Shown one piece after another: positions 12,271 through 25,569 of a stretch of 64,000 nt of DNA. The DNA is from Hirudinaria manillensis. Lineage: Eukaryota > Annelida > Clitellata > Hirudinida > Hirudinidae. Positions within the stretch are counted from its first letter, which is position 1. Each line of letters opens with the position of its first letter. The stretch is from assembly GCA_034509925.1 (NCBI GenBank), contig CM067535.1, positions 5,869,701-5,933,700 of the forward strand, given 5' to 3'. Both the position numbers and the translations under genes were made by a program. The notes beneath the pieces are model-generated. The model ran no database searches. It saw nothing but the letters and a program-made list of their open reading frames with translations, and was not told the DNA's origin.

Positions 12271-14172
12271 CACGAACCCTAAATATTCAACTCACCTTTC
12301 TCCAAATGGTAGGAGCTTTCGAATGCCAGACAATTCTTAGCTTCTGCCAAGAAAAGTGAAACGATGTTAGAACATGCAGTGCCACAAAAATATTTATTGC
12401 CTACTCATTTATTATCACCATTATTACTTAGAATTAAGAATTATGAGCATAATTAAGAAAATAATTAGGAGCGTAATTAGGAGCATCATTAAGATCTGCC
12501 CACTGCACAATTGTTTCACTCCGCCAACGTTCGATCTTCCAGTCAACAGTTTCGGTTGAAAGCATTTTGCGATTTGTCTGTGATCGTGTGAGCTTGTGAG
12601 CGCTAGAATTAATGCATTAGCAATCATTGTTCTATAGTTATAACTTGCACAGTATTTGATTGTAATGTTATGCAATTAATATATAACATTTAAGCTGTAT
12701 AAAATAAAAAATTTAATAATATTATAATTTATTTGAAAAATAATCTCATATTTAACATATTATACAAATTATGTATTATCTAATTTTAATACAATTTTCT
12801 TTAAATTTCATTTTCTCTGCCAAAATAATCTGAAAAGACGATCAAACAAAACGAATAATCAATTTTCCCCAAATGCTATTCTGACAGTTCGCGGGCTTTT
12901 ATCTGCTCAGCAAATCAGAAACCAGTATTAAAACTCATCCACGGACTAAAAAAAGATAGAAATAATTGCATTAATTAAATTTAAATACGTTTATTTATTC
13001 TAAAAATCCGCCCTAAATGATACAAAGTGCAGATCAAACTTGTCTTAGATTTAATTTTCTTTCAACCTGTTACTAATGCCATGGGTGTATCTGTTCTTGA
13101 GTGTTTGGCCATCATATATTTTTATCTAAGTCTCGTCTGTAAACTGTTTTCTCGGAAATTCTAAATTCTTGACCCATTTTCTTAACTTTTCCATAATTGT
13201 TTCTTTAATTACATTTTTATATGATACTAATCCCTGGTTTAAGTGATCACGGAATATTTGTCAAACAAACTGCAGTAGACCAAAATGCTTAGTTTCCTCT
13301 ATTTATCTATTTATTTTTTTTCGGTTAACTCAATTTATTCTGAAGTTAAAGTTGCAGTTATACTTTTTTCCACCATTCGTTAATTATTTCATTCTATACT
13401 AACAAGTATTACCCATTTTTGTTACGTTGCATAGTTATGTGGTATCAGTAACGTGTATTGTCAGTTATATTTTTATATGGCATCATTTGAGGTTCTCCAA
13501 TTCAAATCATTATTCTTTTATTTTTGTTTTTTATTGTTTTACATTTTCTCCTTCAAATTTTCTCGTTTGCCTCGAAGCGACTTTAAAATGAAGAAAAGCT
13601 GAGAATTTCGGATGAAATTTTTGATTCAAAATGGCCTCATGTGCACTTCTCGAGCTAGGCTGTTATAATATTAACAAAAAAATAAAATTAATAAATTGTA
13701 ATATTAATAAATTATAAAATTGATAAATTATGGCAATTCATTTCTGTTCCAAAAGATTTAGCAAAAGTATCTTACCCATTTTATACTGCTTTATTATTGT
13801 TACTAATATTACTATTATTATATTGTTCCATAAATTATTATAACAACGAAATAATTATTACATAATATTTCTTTTCATTGAGCCTTGCACCTTATTGATT
13901 GGATTCATTTATTGCAATTAACCCTAAGCGCGGAAAAAGCAACAAGACGAACCAATCAATAAAATATTTCATCTTTTATAAGCAAATTTTTTAACACGAT
14001 ATTTTTTACTAGATAACCTCATGCGAGCTAAAATAATTAAATTCAAATTAATTGAATATATGATGGTAATTAATTTGTAAATTACGAAATAATTGAATAA
14101 TAAAAAATCCAAACCTGGATGACTCGATGCGGCAGAAAGGAATGCAAGTTTCAGAATCGTTCCCATGTAAAT

Positions 14173-14440
14173 GTTTATTATCATCTGAATAAACAATTTA
14201 TTGTTTACATTGTTTATTATCATCTGAATAAACAATTTATTGTTTACATTGTTTATTATCATCTGAATAAACAATTTATTGTTTACATAGTTTATTATCA
14301 TCTGAATAAACAATTTAATGCATTGTTTATTATCATCTGAATAAACAATTTATTGTTTACATTGTTTATTATCATCTGAATAAACAATTTATTGTTTACA
14401 TAGTTTATTATCATCTGAATAAACAATTTATTGTTTACAA
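14173..14440. repeat. 39-bp minisatellite with forkhead-like motifs
   Basis: Seven units of 39 bp built on TGTTTATTATCATCTG, AATAAACAATTTA and TTGTTTACAT. Six units carry TTGTTTAC, which matches the forkhead core (GTAAACAA on the other strand). Each unit also has two inverted repeats (TGTTTATT/AATAAACA and TAAACAAT/ATTGTTTA). The junction variants run TG, TG, AG, TG, TG, AG, so a three-unit block was probably duplicated. Unit 4 lacks TTGTTTAC. Confidence 0.85.
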
Positions 14441-14979
14441 ACAACTCGATTATTAACAAATATTAGTTTATTGGCGATTTAAAAGATGACATCAAATGCA
14501 TCTAAGATATCTCCCATGCCTGAATTAGAATTATTATGACCAGAAATATATAATGTTTGGTTAATAAATAAATAAATAAATAAGTAAAATGCAAAATAAA
14601 AGAATAAAACATTAGAAAAGTTGTAAATTTTTGAAAAATGAAACCACTTCGGAACAGATAATAATTCCATGGATTTGCAAATCTTAAAAATTTATGCTGA
14701 AAAATCGAAAGTCAATTTCGCGTTTTTTTTTATAATATTTATAAAGTCATTTGTTGCAAGTTATTGGATGAGAATATATTACGAGTCGAATAAGTCTGAA
14801 ATATTTGTCAATTTTTATTGACAAAAATTCAATTGACAACGAAATAGCATTTCATATGCGAATGAATTATGAAATGTCAATGATTGGTAATGCAGAGATG
14901 AAGGTGACGTGAAGGACACAATGGAAGTTACAAACAAAAACCTACCCATGATTCTCGACGGATGGAAATAAATTCAAAC

Positions 14980-15049
14980 AAAGCCATATAAAGCCATACA
15001 AAGCCACACAAAGCCATACCAAGCCACACAAAGCCAAACGAAGTCGAAA
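14980..15049. repeat. 10-bp minisatellite (AAAGCCATAC)
   Basis: Seven 10-bp units of consensus AAAGCCAYAC, the last one degenerate. It yields a Trp/Leu/Val/Cys-rich ORF on the minus strand that is not a gene. Confidence 0.8.
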
Positions 15050-15343
15050 GAGATCAAAGGAAGTGAAAATATTTTCTCTCCCGAGAAGCAGTTCAGCGTG
15101 AAATGAGTAACTACCATTTCGAACAAAAATGACTTTCTCCTCAGAATTTTCCAAAGAAGCAAAATATTCACTTCCACCCCAAAACTGACAAAAAAAAATA
15201 CGAAAAATATTTCTAAGAGGAACCAGCGAAACAAAGGCTGCCATTTTCTACATTTTATGAACGGATGTTCGCATGTAGTCGAAATGCATTTTATTCTTCT
15301 TTATGTGAACATTAATAATCGACTGAAGCTGAAATAATACCGC

Positions 15344-15352
15344 AAGATGGCG
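15344..15352 (+). promoter_or_regulatory. YY1-type motif AAGATGGCG
   Basis: The 9-mer AAGATGGCG lies in a locally GC-richer island (CGCAAGATGGCGCGCGGGAG). YY1 sites of this form often lie at promoters in animals. No gene is visible next to it, so its role is unknown. Confidence 0.25.
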
Positions 15353-17567
15353 CGCGGGAGGGCATAGATTTTGGCAGACACCAATAAAAGGTCAGTTATA
15401 GGGAAGTAGGTGACAACGTTATGAGGGTCAATCGATAATATTGAACCCTCCTAAACCCTCAGGACTCTGCCAGGGACACGCCTCTTTGCCTCTCAATTAG
15501 ACACGAACGGCTTGTGTCAAATACATCTCCATGTCTAATATCATACGCTTTAGAATCATCTACGAGCAAGATTTGTTAATGATTTACAAGCATTTTGTTC
15601 CAAATTCAGATTAATATTAGGATTAATATCACATTAATTCGCCAAAAACTAGGACGCGACTCTAACTTTTAATTAATTATTCAATATAAAAAGTGATCAA
15701 AGGGCACTTTAGCAGGACGACCTTAAAAGGACCAAAACGAAGCGAATTATTCTCCAAAGAAAAAAAAAGCGAAGATGAGAAAACAAAAAAGACTTTATAT
15801 GGCGTTGAATTGATATCATCCGATGATATCGATGGTACCGATGGCATCGTCCTCGTCGTCGTCATCATTATCATTATCGCTCCCCCGTTTGATCGAATTC
15901 TTAGATGTAGTTCAGCTTGCTGATGCATTGTCTGGTTGTGGAGTATTATGTCCTTTCCTGTTTTGCGTCATCCCCTGAGATGATATTTTATAATCCCTCC
16001 ATGAGATAAAAACATTTGCTCAAACATTCAAAAGAAATGCAATCCGCAAATTATTGTGAGAGTTGTGCTGGAATTGTCCCGATAATATCGCAAAATGCTT
16101 CTAGATTTGGACTGCAGAAAATATTTATTATTTATATTATGTAGCACCGTAAATATGAAACATAGCCGTGACAAAGTGGGGACATCCGATTGCAATTTGA
16201 TCCACTGCAACGTTCCACGATTTCATTTGAATCTTCTCAGAACAAAACAAAATACATTTCATTGCTTGAATAAACTTCACAAAATGGAAACAGAAAACCA
16301 TTCTAAGGAAGCTTCCTTCTTTCTATCCCAAAAGAAAAAAAAAACAATGCATTTCAACTGCTCCCAATTCCCTTTTCAAAACAAGCTCTGATTGATCTAC
16401 GATTGAAATGGATCAACCGTAGTAGAAAATGTGCTGACAAATGAAGAGAATATTTTTCATTTCAAGAATGAAAGCATTCGTCTCTCATTGTTGTGCAGAT
16501 TGAAGGTAATAAGTAACCAGTTAATTGTTTTCATAACTCACAACTAGCCAACGATTTCAAAATGAACGTCGGTTGCTAAAAATAAAAAATAAATAAATTA
16601 TTTTTTATTTTTTAAATTGATTTATTTTAATTTTATAAAGTGACAGATCATTATTGACAAGTTGGAGCACATGTTCCCAGGCTCTTTGAAAATCCTATTA
16701 ACGTAAATAGTAAAATTTTACTTTATTATTAATATGAAAAGAAAATATAATTTATTCTATAATTATAATAATTGAATTAAATTATAATTAAATTATAATG
16801 ATTTAAATTAAGTCAATTGTAATAATTTAATTTAATATAAAAATATACAATAAAGATAAATAATCAAATATTTCAAATAACACAATTTAATTTATTTGTT
16901 TCCGATATTTCATATTTATTTGAATAATTATTTTTATTCAACAGGAAAACACTGAACGAAACATTCTTTTCCTCTGCAACTTTTGTTTCGTTTCTAAGTT
17001 GTTTTCGAGTGATTTGATTGAAAATGGTAAAAAATTTATTTTCCAACGTAAGTAGCAGGTGCAGTGTCTCTGGGTAATTTGAGATTCGAAATGATTTTCT
17101 CCAGTTTAAGCTACAAATTGAAAGAAATTCTTCGAGAACATTCTGAATGAAATTGTCGAAATGATCGAGATACTAGAAATAAAACGTTAGTAAAATTAAT
17201 ATGAATTTGAATAACAGGAAAAATGTTTTTGTTATAAGACATTATGTTTTTATTTATTTATTTTTATTTATTTAAGCGTATAAGTTTAAGATTCAGATTA
17301 TGCAAAACATCACATCATAAAATTAATGATAATAACAAGTTGTAAAAAGACGTTAAATCAATTCATTCATTCAGTTAACAGTTAAAAGTTAATATATAAT
17401 CGTCACCTTCAACCCTTCAATCAGTGATTGAAACGGGAAAAAAACACCTCAAACTCTCGGAAGCAATCTTAATGAAGACTTAATTAAAACAAAGCAGTTG
17501 CCTTCCTGCAAAGACAATCTGTATTGAATGACTGATGGAGTGAATACAAGACGAATGAATAAATTTC

Positions 17568-17717
17568 CTATTCTTTGGGCATTTCCCGCGTTGGAAATAT
17601 CTCAGCTTCATGATTGTATCCCATCAAGGCCTTGTCTCGTGCCGGGATTATGAGGATGCGCTTGCTCTCGATTGCTTGTTTTTTCAACAGAGTTTCATTG
17701 CAAAATATGCTTTTAAT
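17568..17717 (-). other. Orphan coding-like segment (49 codons to stop)
   Basis: The minus strand is open and reads NETLLKKQAIESKRI, then LIIPARDKALMGYNHEAEIF, then PTREMPKE and a TAG stop. It is richer in GC than its surroundings and has a charged, non-repetitive composition like a real C-terminal exon. No strong splice acceptor is seen: the candidates are AAAAG at about 17709 and AACAAG nearer the middle. I do not recognise the family, and the plus strand is also partly open. This could be a terminal exon of an unseen gene or chance. Confidence 0.25.
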
Positions 17718-17845
17718 TCAATACAGAATATGAATAATTAATTGCTAATGTGGTTTTAATTCAATGCAAAACATGAATTATTAATTGAAACATATGGTTT
17801 TAATTCAATATAGAGTATGAATAAATAATTGTTGATTAAATATTC
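17711..17845. repeat. About 44-bp tandem repeat, 3 units
   Basis: Three diverged units, each beginning TTTTAATTCAATRYA and followed by RTATGAATAATTAATTG-like sequence. Confidence 0.7.
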
Positions 17846-18296
17846 AAATATCTTTGCTGCAGAATGCATTTTAAAGAGTTATAGGAATAGCAGAAAATGT
17901 CAGACCCTGAACTTTGATTTGAACGTCAAGTTTCAACTTCTTAAGTCAGTAAATCAATAACTTTACGATGTTCTGCTGAAACATCTTGGACGAGGATGGA
18001 CTCTGATAGTAATGATACTATGATAATGATACTCGTAAGATTTGAAATCTTTTTCTTTTTCAGTTTCGTTTTCTTTTTTTGTGACGTGACGCCGGTGGTT
18101 GCCGGGAACGTTTAATCCATTTGCAAATAATTTGACAAGGTTTGTTACTTAAATAATTTTATCCGTAACTGATACTATCTCAGTGATACTTGAAAGTGTG
18201 GAAAAATGTAGGACAAAAATGTTGTTGGCGATGGAATTTAATCATTGGTTACGACGTATTGATTAAAACTTATTTGGTGGAACAAGTTGATTGAAA

Positions 18297-18465
18297 TTTT
18301 TTGGTTGAAACATGTTGATTGAAACATATTGGTTGAAACATATTGGTTGAAACACATTGATTGAAACACATTGATTGAAACACATTGATTGAAACATATT
18401 GGTTGAAACACATTGATTGAAACACATTGATTGAAACATATTGGTTGAAACACATTGATTGAAAC
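18297..18465. repeat. 15-bp minisatellite (TTGATTGAAACACAT)
   Basis: About eleven units of 15 bp, TTGRTTGAAACAYAT. The period is a multiple of three, so all frames on the minus strand stay open (FNQCVS-type pentapeptide repeats). No conserved flanking coding sequence supports a gene. Confidence 0.9.
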
Positions 18466-19748
18466 TTATAGCATTCACTTGGATTGGAACTTCGATTATC
18501 TGTCACTTGGAAGAGCTTGTTTTCGATCGATTTGTGGCTTCTTGACAAACTGCAAAATGAGTTCAGTCATGTCGCAGTTCATTACTTATGTTCCCTTTTT
18601 TCTGACTTTTTATCTAAAATCTAAACATTATGAATGAACATTCAGCCGGTCCTTATTTCTGAACTTCTGAAATTAAACAGTCTGTCGCCAGATGGCTTCC
18701 AATCTAGACAAAAAAATGCAAAAATTACCAAATGCATAAAGGACTAGGCAGTACTTGGAGTCGCCGAATGAAGTATTAGATTCTTGGGCAAATTAAGTTC
18801 AGCAAAAAAAGAACGAAATTTAAATATTTTAATAAAATCCAACTTTTTTTAAATTTTATGAGAAATTGTGCAGTTATGTATACAATCACACAATCGTAGA
18901 AAGTGTACAAAGGCTTTTTCAGTATATTTAACCAGATAAATCATAGTTTTCATCATAAAACATTTGCGTAATTTTTATTCAACAGACGAATGAAATCCGT
19001 TGACCAGCTTGGAAGGCATTTCCAGAATCGTGATTCACAGACTAATACATGACAATACATGCATTTTGCACCAACATGGAAATAATTAAAAAAAACTTTG
19101 AAAAGGCGATATTGCAAATGATCGCTTTGTTGGGGGTGCCTTGCTATGATCTGTCTCTCTAACCTGATGATTAAGTCAAGTCAGAAGATCGAAGCTCAAA
19201 TTCAGTCAGTCATCCGTTGTAAAAGCAATATCACCAAAGTGTTAAATTATTAGTTATAAAAGCATCAAGGCTGGCATCGATGTTCTATTGGACTTGAAGA
19301 ATCTATTTTGCTAGTCATTTGTCGAAACTTCCAGAACTATTGAACACAACACAAAATTATTGCATGGATCAAAAACTCGACAATTGAATGGTTTCCTGAA
19401 TCACTCAAGATTGTCAACTGAACAACACAACACTAATGCAGTTTAAAAGATTGGACCTTAAGGTTCATTTTGCGAATAATAAGGTCTTTTTGTCATTGAA
19501 CAGAATTCGACGCAATCCTTTCGATAATTCCCATAATTAAATAATAAATTAATAAATAAATAAATTAATAAATTAATAAGCAATGAAAAAAACTATTCGT
19601 GATGTTTAAATGTAAGGTGCCTTTTGCTTGTTTCTGTACGTGAAATAGTTCCGACCCTTGGAACATACAAGTCTCGTAATGATGCTTTGTTCAGAAACCA
19701 GTATGAGGAATTGTAATTCCTATCATTATTATGATTCTTTTGTTGTTA

Positions 19749-19758
19749 TTAATTGTTA

Positions 19759-19790
<32 letters not shown>
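19749..19790. repeat. (ATT)n microsatellite
   Basis: About twelve ATT units. Confidence 0.9.
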
Positions 19791-19793
<3 letters not shown>

Positions 19794-20755
19794 TGCTGAT
19801 GTTGCTTCTGTTGATAGGTTTATTATTTTCTCCCTCGAAGCTTTTCAGCCAAAAAGGCAATATCTTCTCACATCAGCAAAAACAGCGTAATTTTATTGCA
19901 TTTCACTTTTTAAAACAAAGGAAATGATTGTCCATAAATTTCTTATTTTAAAATCCTTTAAACATTAACAATGATAACAATTACATATTTATGTATTTAT
20001 TATATTATTAATTCATATAATTATTAGTTATTATTATCACTACATATAATATTGTTTATTCGCTCATATATTTTTAAAAATGTACTATAAATTATATATT
20101 TCCAGTGTTGCGGTGTTGTATCTCATTCACCTTCTCGAAAAGGACAACGGCTCTTAACACTTGTCGGCATGAAATTGTACATAGATTCAGATTAAATATT
20201 CAAAAGGAATTTAATATTTATTTTGAAAATACCATGAATATTATGGCGACTATAATCAGCCATTACGTTGGGCGATGTAATTCGGTCGTACATTTTTCTT
20301 TTGATTGATGTGACGTTTATTTATACAATTTGCATAAAACTTCATTGCCGAGCAAATATTTCTTGAAATCTTCATTTTAATCATTTTTTTCCTAAAAATA
20401 ACGAAAATATTTGTAAAATAAAAGTTATAAATTAATTTTAAAATTAATTTAAGATCAGAAATTCCATGAAAGTAAATAATAATTAACGGAGGCTAATTAA
20501 ATGCTACGTTGTGAGTGAAATTATAGAAATTACCGTGCAAATAATATTAACTTTTTAAGAATTATTTCAGTCACTCAAAAGATTTTGTTTAAATTTAATT
20601 ATAAACAAATGTAAAATATAAAACGAACCATGAAATCTGAACTTGAATTACGATAACAAAAGACCAATATTCACGAAAAGGAAGAAAAAGGAATTTCAAT
20701 TTAATGTTTGCCCATTGAAAATGCCAGGCTGTCTGAATAGCTTCTTAAGTGATCC

Positions 20756-20860
20756 AATAATAATAACAATAATATAAAAAATAATAATAATAACAATAAT
20801 AATAATATAAAAAAATAATAATAACAATAATAATAATATAAAAAAATAATAATAATAAGG
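20756..20860. repeat. Compound AAT/AATATAAAA repeat
   Basis: Blocks of (AAT)n joined by AATATAAAAAA, repeated three times, giving a higher-order unit of about 30 bp. Confidence 0.75.
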
Positions 20861-21298
20861 ACTTCAACAATTTATTTATAAATATTTAATTCAAATAAGG
20901 CATGCTACGCTTACAATACATTATTACACAATCTCTGGAGTAATCTGCTAAATCTTATTTAGAATCTCAGATCCATGCCATTAAGTGCAGTCCTTTATCT
21001 GCTTTGAAGTGGCGACTTGTATAACTTTATGAAGCAATTATTTTTCTTTTTTTTTTAATAATAAAAAGTGCTCAAAATGATTTTCCTTGTCGATGATATA
21101 AAAATGAAAATAATAATAGAAATAATAAAAAATAAATAAATGATTTTATATAAAAAAAAACCGATTTGATAGAAACGAATTACATATGACAGCAAAACGT
21201 GACAACTTGCTGTCCTCCAGAGTCACGAAAGCAGTCATTTAGAAGCTTCCCAATGACGATTTGAGCGTTCAAATGTGAGCAGAATTTATGAGATGTTG

Positions 21299-21300
21299 AC

Positions 21301-21384
<84 letters not shown>

Positions 21385-21440
21385 CATTATTATTATTATT
21401 ATTATTATAATTACTATCATCATCATCATTATTATTATTA
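21299..21440. repeat. Long (ATT)n microsatellite
   Basis: About 140 bp of nearly pure ATT with a few ATC/ATA interruptions. It encodes the poly-Ile ORF, which is not a gene. Confidence 0.95.
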
Positions 21441-21830
21441 TACGACTCAACGATTTCGTGCGTGTATATTTATGCGAATCATGTTTTTGTCGGATATTTT
21501 AAAAATTTTCTCTGATGGATTGAACGATGGACTGATTGCTTGGTAAAATAATTTATCAATTTGAACAAAAACTGTTTCTGTTGAAGCGGAGAAAAATTGA
21601 AGTAACTGAACACAATATAAATAAATAATTCAAACAATTAGAAATATGTGATGATGACGACGACGACGATGGCTGTTTTGATGACGATGGTGATCAATAG
21701 TGATGGACGAAAGATTAACAGTGAAATATTATTATTATTGTTATTGTTGTTGTTGTTATAATTATTGTTATAATAATTATATTATATAAGAAACCATGCA
21801 CCAAAATATTAAGAAAATAAATTACAATAA

Positions 21831-21900
21831 GTTAGTTCATGGATTGGTTACTTAAAAGGTCATGTTAGTTCATGGATTGCTTATTCAAAAAGGTCATGTT
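21831..21900. repeat. Direct duplication of about 35-38 bp
   Basis: Two adjacent copies of a GTTAGTTCATGGATTG...AAAAGGTCAT segment with few differences. Confidence 0.75.
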
Positions 21901-22840
21901 TAATTTTTATTTATAGGAAATGTTTTTTTTTATTTTCGTCTTCAGAATTTCTAAAAATATTCCTCCAGCGATCCAACATTTCAGTTCTGGAGATTTGAAG
22001 AGAACAGAAAAATAAACAGACGAGGAATCCCTAAGAAGTGGACAATGCCTGTCTGACAGCTGACTGACACCTTTAATATGAGCTTCAAAAACAAAAAAAA
22101 AAAACTCATCATTTTTCATTCACCAGGGTTCGCTCTCTCAGTTCCAAAAAAAAAAAAAAGAAGAAGAGGGAATGAGTCACGTGCCACGAGTCGTTCAAAT
22201 TCTAACAAGACGTCTTCAGTTGCAGTTAACAGCTAAGCTGTGGACAAATGCATTTTATTTTAAAACATGAATGTTTTATTTCATTTATATTTTTTATATC
22301 TTATTTTATATTTTATTTTAATTTTTTATTTATAAGACAAATTTTCAAATTGATAAATTAATTTATTTTATATTTTCATATTTTATTTTATATTTTCAAG
22401 AAATTCGATTTCGAAACTCCCGCGAACATCCCAAACGAAAGATGATTTCAAAGCAATTCTTTCCTGTTTTAGTATTTTTTTTCCCCGTGACTAACAACGT
22501 TCATCGCTCGGTCCTCTTTTTTCAATTTTATTAGCGGATGGATTTTATTTTAAGTTTTTTTGTTCTTTTCAAAATTTTCAAAGTTTAACTTTTTATTTTG
22601 CCTTATTAAATTCACGAGTTCATGTTTTTTCTACTCAAGCATCGTTCCCTTGACTTTCCAGACGGCTTTAAAATTGGAGAACTAACTTAAGAAAAGTTAA
22701 TTAAAGAATTAACATTTATATTTCAGGGCGGCCTGAAAGAAATCTGGTATCAAACGAAATTGCAGCTCAACCCGTGAGAATATCTTTGAAAGGTCTTAGC
22801 AACAGAGGATCCCGCTTGACAAGCAAATTTATTCAAATCC

Positions 22841-22858
22841 ATGCAAATGCATGCAAAT
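22841..22858 (+). promoter_or_regulatory. Twin octamer motifs ATGCAAAT
   Basis: Two perfect ATGCAAAT octamers (22841-22848 and 22851-22858) spaced exactly 10 bp start to start, with a related ATGCAGTT following. ATGCAAAT is the POU-domain (Oct) site. No gene with an obvious promoter lies next to them. Confidence 0.35.
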
Positions 22859-23847
22859 GTATGCAGTTGTATTCAAAAGAATTGCATGTTGCACCAAAGA
22901 TAATTAATTCGCAGAGATTAACAACCTGTCGTTACATTCCTCGCTCTGGCGTTGCATATTCATCACCTAATTAAAATATTAATGCAGTAAACCCGTTCTC
23001 CAATCAGGGATCGTCGCGCAAATTGACTTCGTTCAATTTAGAAAATGATTGGATGAGTCAAGCATTAACATTCATAAATATTCAGTACCATTGCTTATTA
23101 GCAACTAATAACAGCCAGCCTGGAGGTTTTACTGGAGGCTTTACTGGGGGTTTTAGATATTTTTAGTTTAAATATTAATATTTATAATATAATCATCAAT
23201 TATTACATTATAATTAGTTTAAATATTTCCAGGAGAGATTGGCTCTGCATCCAATTTGCAGGATTAACAAGGAATGATTTGCATGTGGTCAACAGAAGTG
23301 GACCACGAGAAGCAAATAATTTTCAAAGACCACAAAAATGCGATTTTTAAACCTTTAAATTTCGTTTGCAAAATAAGTTTTCGGAATTTTCCAGAAAAAG
23401 AAAATTTATTGAAATATATTTCCATAAATTAAATGCATTCGAAGTGAAAATTGAATTGAAAAATGAAGACTGAAGCACACACAACAGCACGGAGAACCGC
23501 AATAGTTTTTAAGAACGCAATTTTCAAATTAAGGAAATTGAAGTTAAATGAATGATTTTCCTGAATTAATCTGCTAAACTTATAAAATAAAATGAAAATT
23601 CTGAGTTCTTTAAGCATCAGAAAACGTAATTTACACTGTACATTAATAGGGTTAATGCATCGGCAAACCATGTATAAGAATGCATTACTACTCAGTTAAT
23701 TTATTAGTTGCACAAACATCTCTGAACTAACAATTATAAATTAACTATTATCAATTAATCTAATATTCAATGTTCAAATTTCTGCAAAAGATTCCAGTGA
23801 ATGGCGACTAATAAATGTTCTTTTGGAAAGAATTTCGAGGATAAAAA

Positions 23848-23920
23848 TTAAAATTAAAACAAATTAAAATTAAAACAAATTAAAATTAAAACAAATTAAA
23901 ATTAAAACAAATTAAAATTT
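23848..23920. repeat. 16-bp tandem repeat (AAATTAAAATTAAAAC)
   Basis: About four and a half copies of a 16-bp A+T-rich unit. Confidence 0.85.
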
Positions 23921-24015
23921 AAATTTGTCGAACTTCTTTTAAACTTTCAAAGTTTAGAATGAAAAATTCCTTCATTTTCAATTTCTGTCTTCATTTAAAA
24001 GGAAGAAAATGATTT

Positions 24016-24268
24016 CAACCACATCAATCACTTCAATCATACCAACCACTTCAACCACATCAACCACATAAACCACTTCAACCACATCAACCACATCAAC
24101 CACATCAACCACATCAACCACATAAACCACATCAACCACATCAACCACACCAACCACATCAACCACATAAACCACACCAACCACTTCAACCACATCAACC
24201 ACTTCAACCACATAAACCACACCAACCACTTCAACCACACCAACCACATCAGCCGCATCAACCACTTC
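24016..24268. repeat. 9-bp minisatellite (CAACCACAT)
   Basis: About 28 copies of CAACCACAT with TTC, AAA and ACC variants at the third triplet. The minus strand stays open in two frames (VVDVV and WLMWL repeats), purely from the 9-bp period. A shorter stretch of the same unit occurs at 25570-25675. Confidence 0.9.
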
Positions 24269-24881
24269 AAGCGCAGTCTTCACACTTTTCCTGTCACTTC
24301 TGAATTTCTTTATTATCGTTCATATTTATTAACATCTGTCTTTATTTACATCCATAATTACGTTGTTTGTCTTATATGTTCAAAGGCGTTTTCCAATTTT
24401 CTGCTTAATGATGACATTTATAGAGGTGAAAATATTTTTGAAAAATATAAATATAAATGATTTTTATTAAATTATTATTAACAAATTATATAAAATTTAT
24501 TCGTTTAATACTAATTAATAAATTAATCAGTTGCTTATAAAAGTATTTTAAAAACATGCATTTCAACGACTTAAAACTGATTGAGTTTATATTTTCATAA
24601 ATTGGCAATAATCATCATCGAATTATTTATGCTAGGAAATTTCATGCAGGAAAGCCAAAAAGCATATGCAGGGATGATTGAACGTTTGGAATATTTTAGA
24701 AGCACGAATAATCCAATTTGAGGTGGTTGAAGTTGTTTGAAAATAATTTCACGTCAACAACAACAACCGACACAAACAGCTCGACAGAATAATATTTTGG
24801 AAACAAAATACGCAACTCCAAAGGCATTGGAGTTTGTTACGTTTGAAAAGTCGAATTGTTTATGTTGCTAAGTTAAGAATT

Positions 24882-24966
24882 AACTTAACCCTAACCCTAA
24901 ACCTAACCATAACCCTAACCTTAACTCAAACCCTAAACTTAACCCAAACCATTACCTTAACCCTAG
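24882..24966. repeat. Degenerate interstitial telomere-like repeat (CCCTAA)n
   Basis: About 14 CCCTAA-like hexamers, of which several are exact and the rest carry substitutions such as CCATAA, CCTTAA and CTCAAA. This matches the animal TTAGGG telomere repeat in the C-rich orientation, worn by mutation. Confidence 0.75.
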
Positions 24967-25569
24967 CAGTGATGTTTCGCAATCATATGGTGATCCTGAC
25001 TCCTGTTGGGAACTTTAAAAATTAGGAGCAAGTTTTATTTTTCTGGTTTGATTCATTTCATCTTTCGATCCGAAGTGTTTTGTTCGGAAAAGCAAATGGA
25101 ATAAATAAATTAAAAACCAAGATAATAAATTAAAAAACAAAATAATAATAAAAATAAAATATTAATAATAAAAAGTAGAATAATAATAATAAAAATAACT
25201 GATTAGTAAAATGTGCATGATGCCGCATTGATAATGTGGATAATTTATACCACGTTCCATGACCACTTTGAGAGTCGCATTCCCACGTGACGAGGAAATT
25301 GAAGGAATGTTGGAGTGGAAAAAAAGGAGCAATGAAAATCTTGGGGTGAAGAAGGATGTTTTGTCTTCTGTTTTCATACTTTTTTTTACAGGATCCTGGG
25401 TTGCTGCAAATTCAGACAAATATAACCACTAATAAACTCTGGGACGGATGGATTAGTTAAGTAATAATAATAATAATAAAAATAATAATAAATTGCTTAA
25501 TTAATATCCCTGATAACGTCGGAGGCGCTGCTTTGTATGCCGAATGTGCCTTTTGTGTCATTCATTTCA

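Noticed and set aside
18238-18548. Three overlapping minus-strand ORFs with FNQCVS repeats
   Set aside because: A 15-bp unit without stops keeps every frame open. There is no start context, splice site or homology to support a repeat protein.
23978-24283. ORFs of VVDVV and WLMWL repeats
   Set aside because: They come from the 9-bp CAACCACAT minisatellite.
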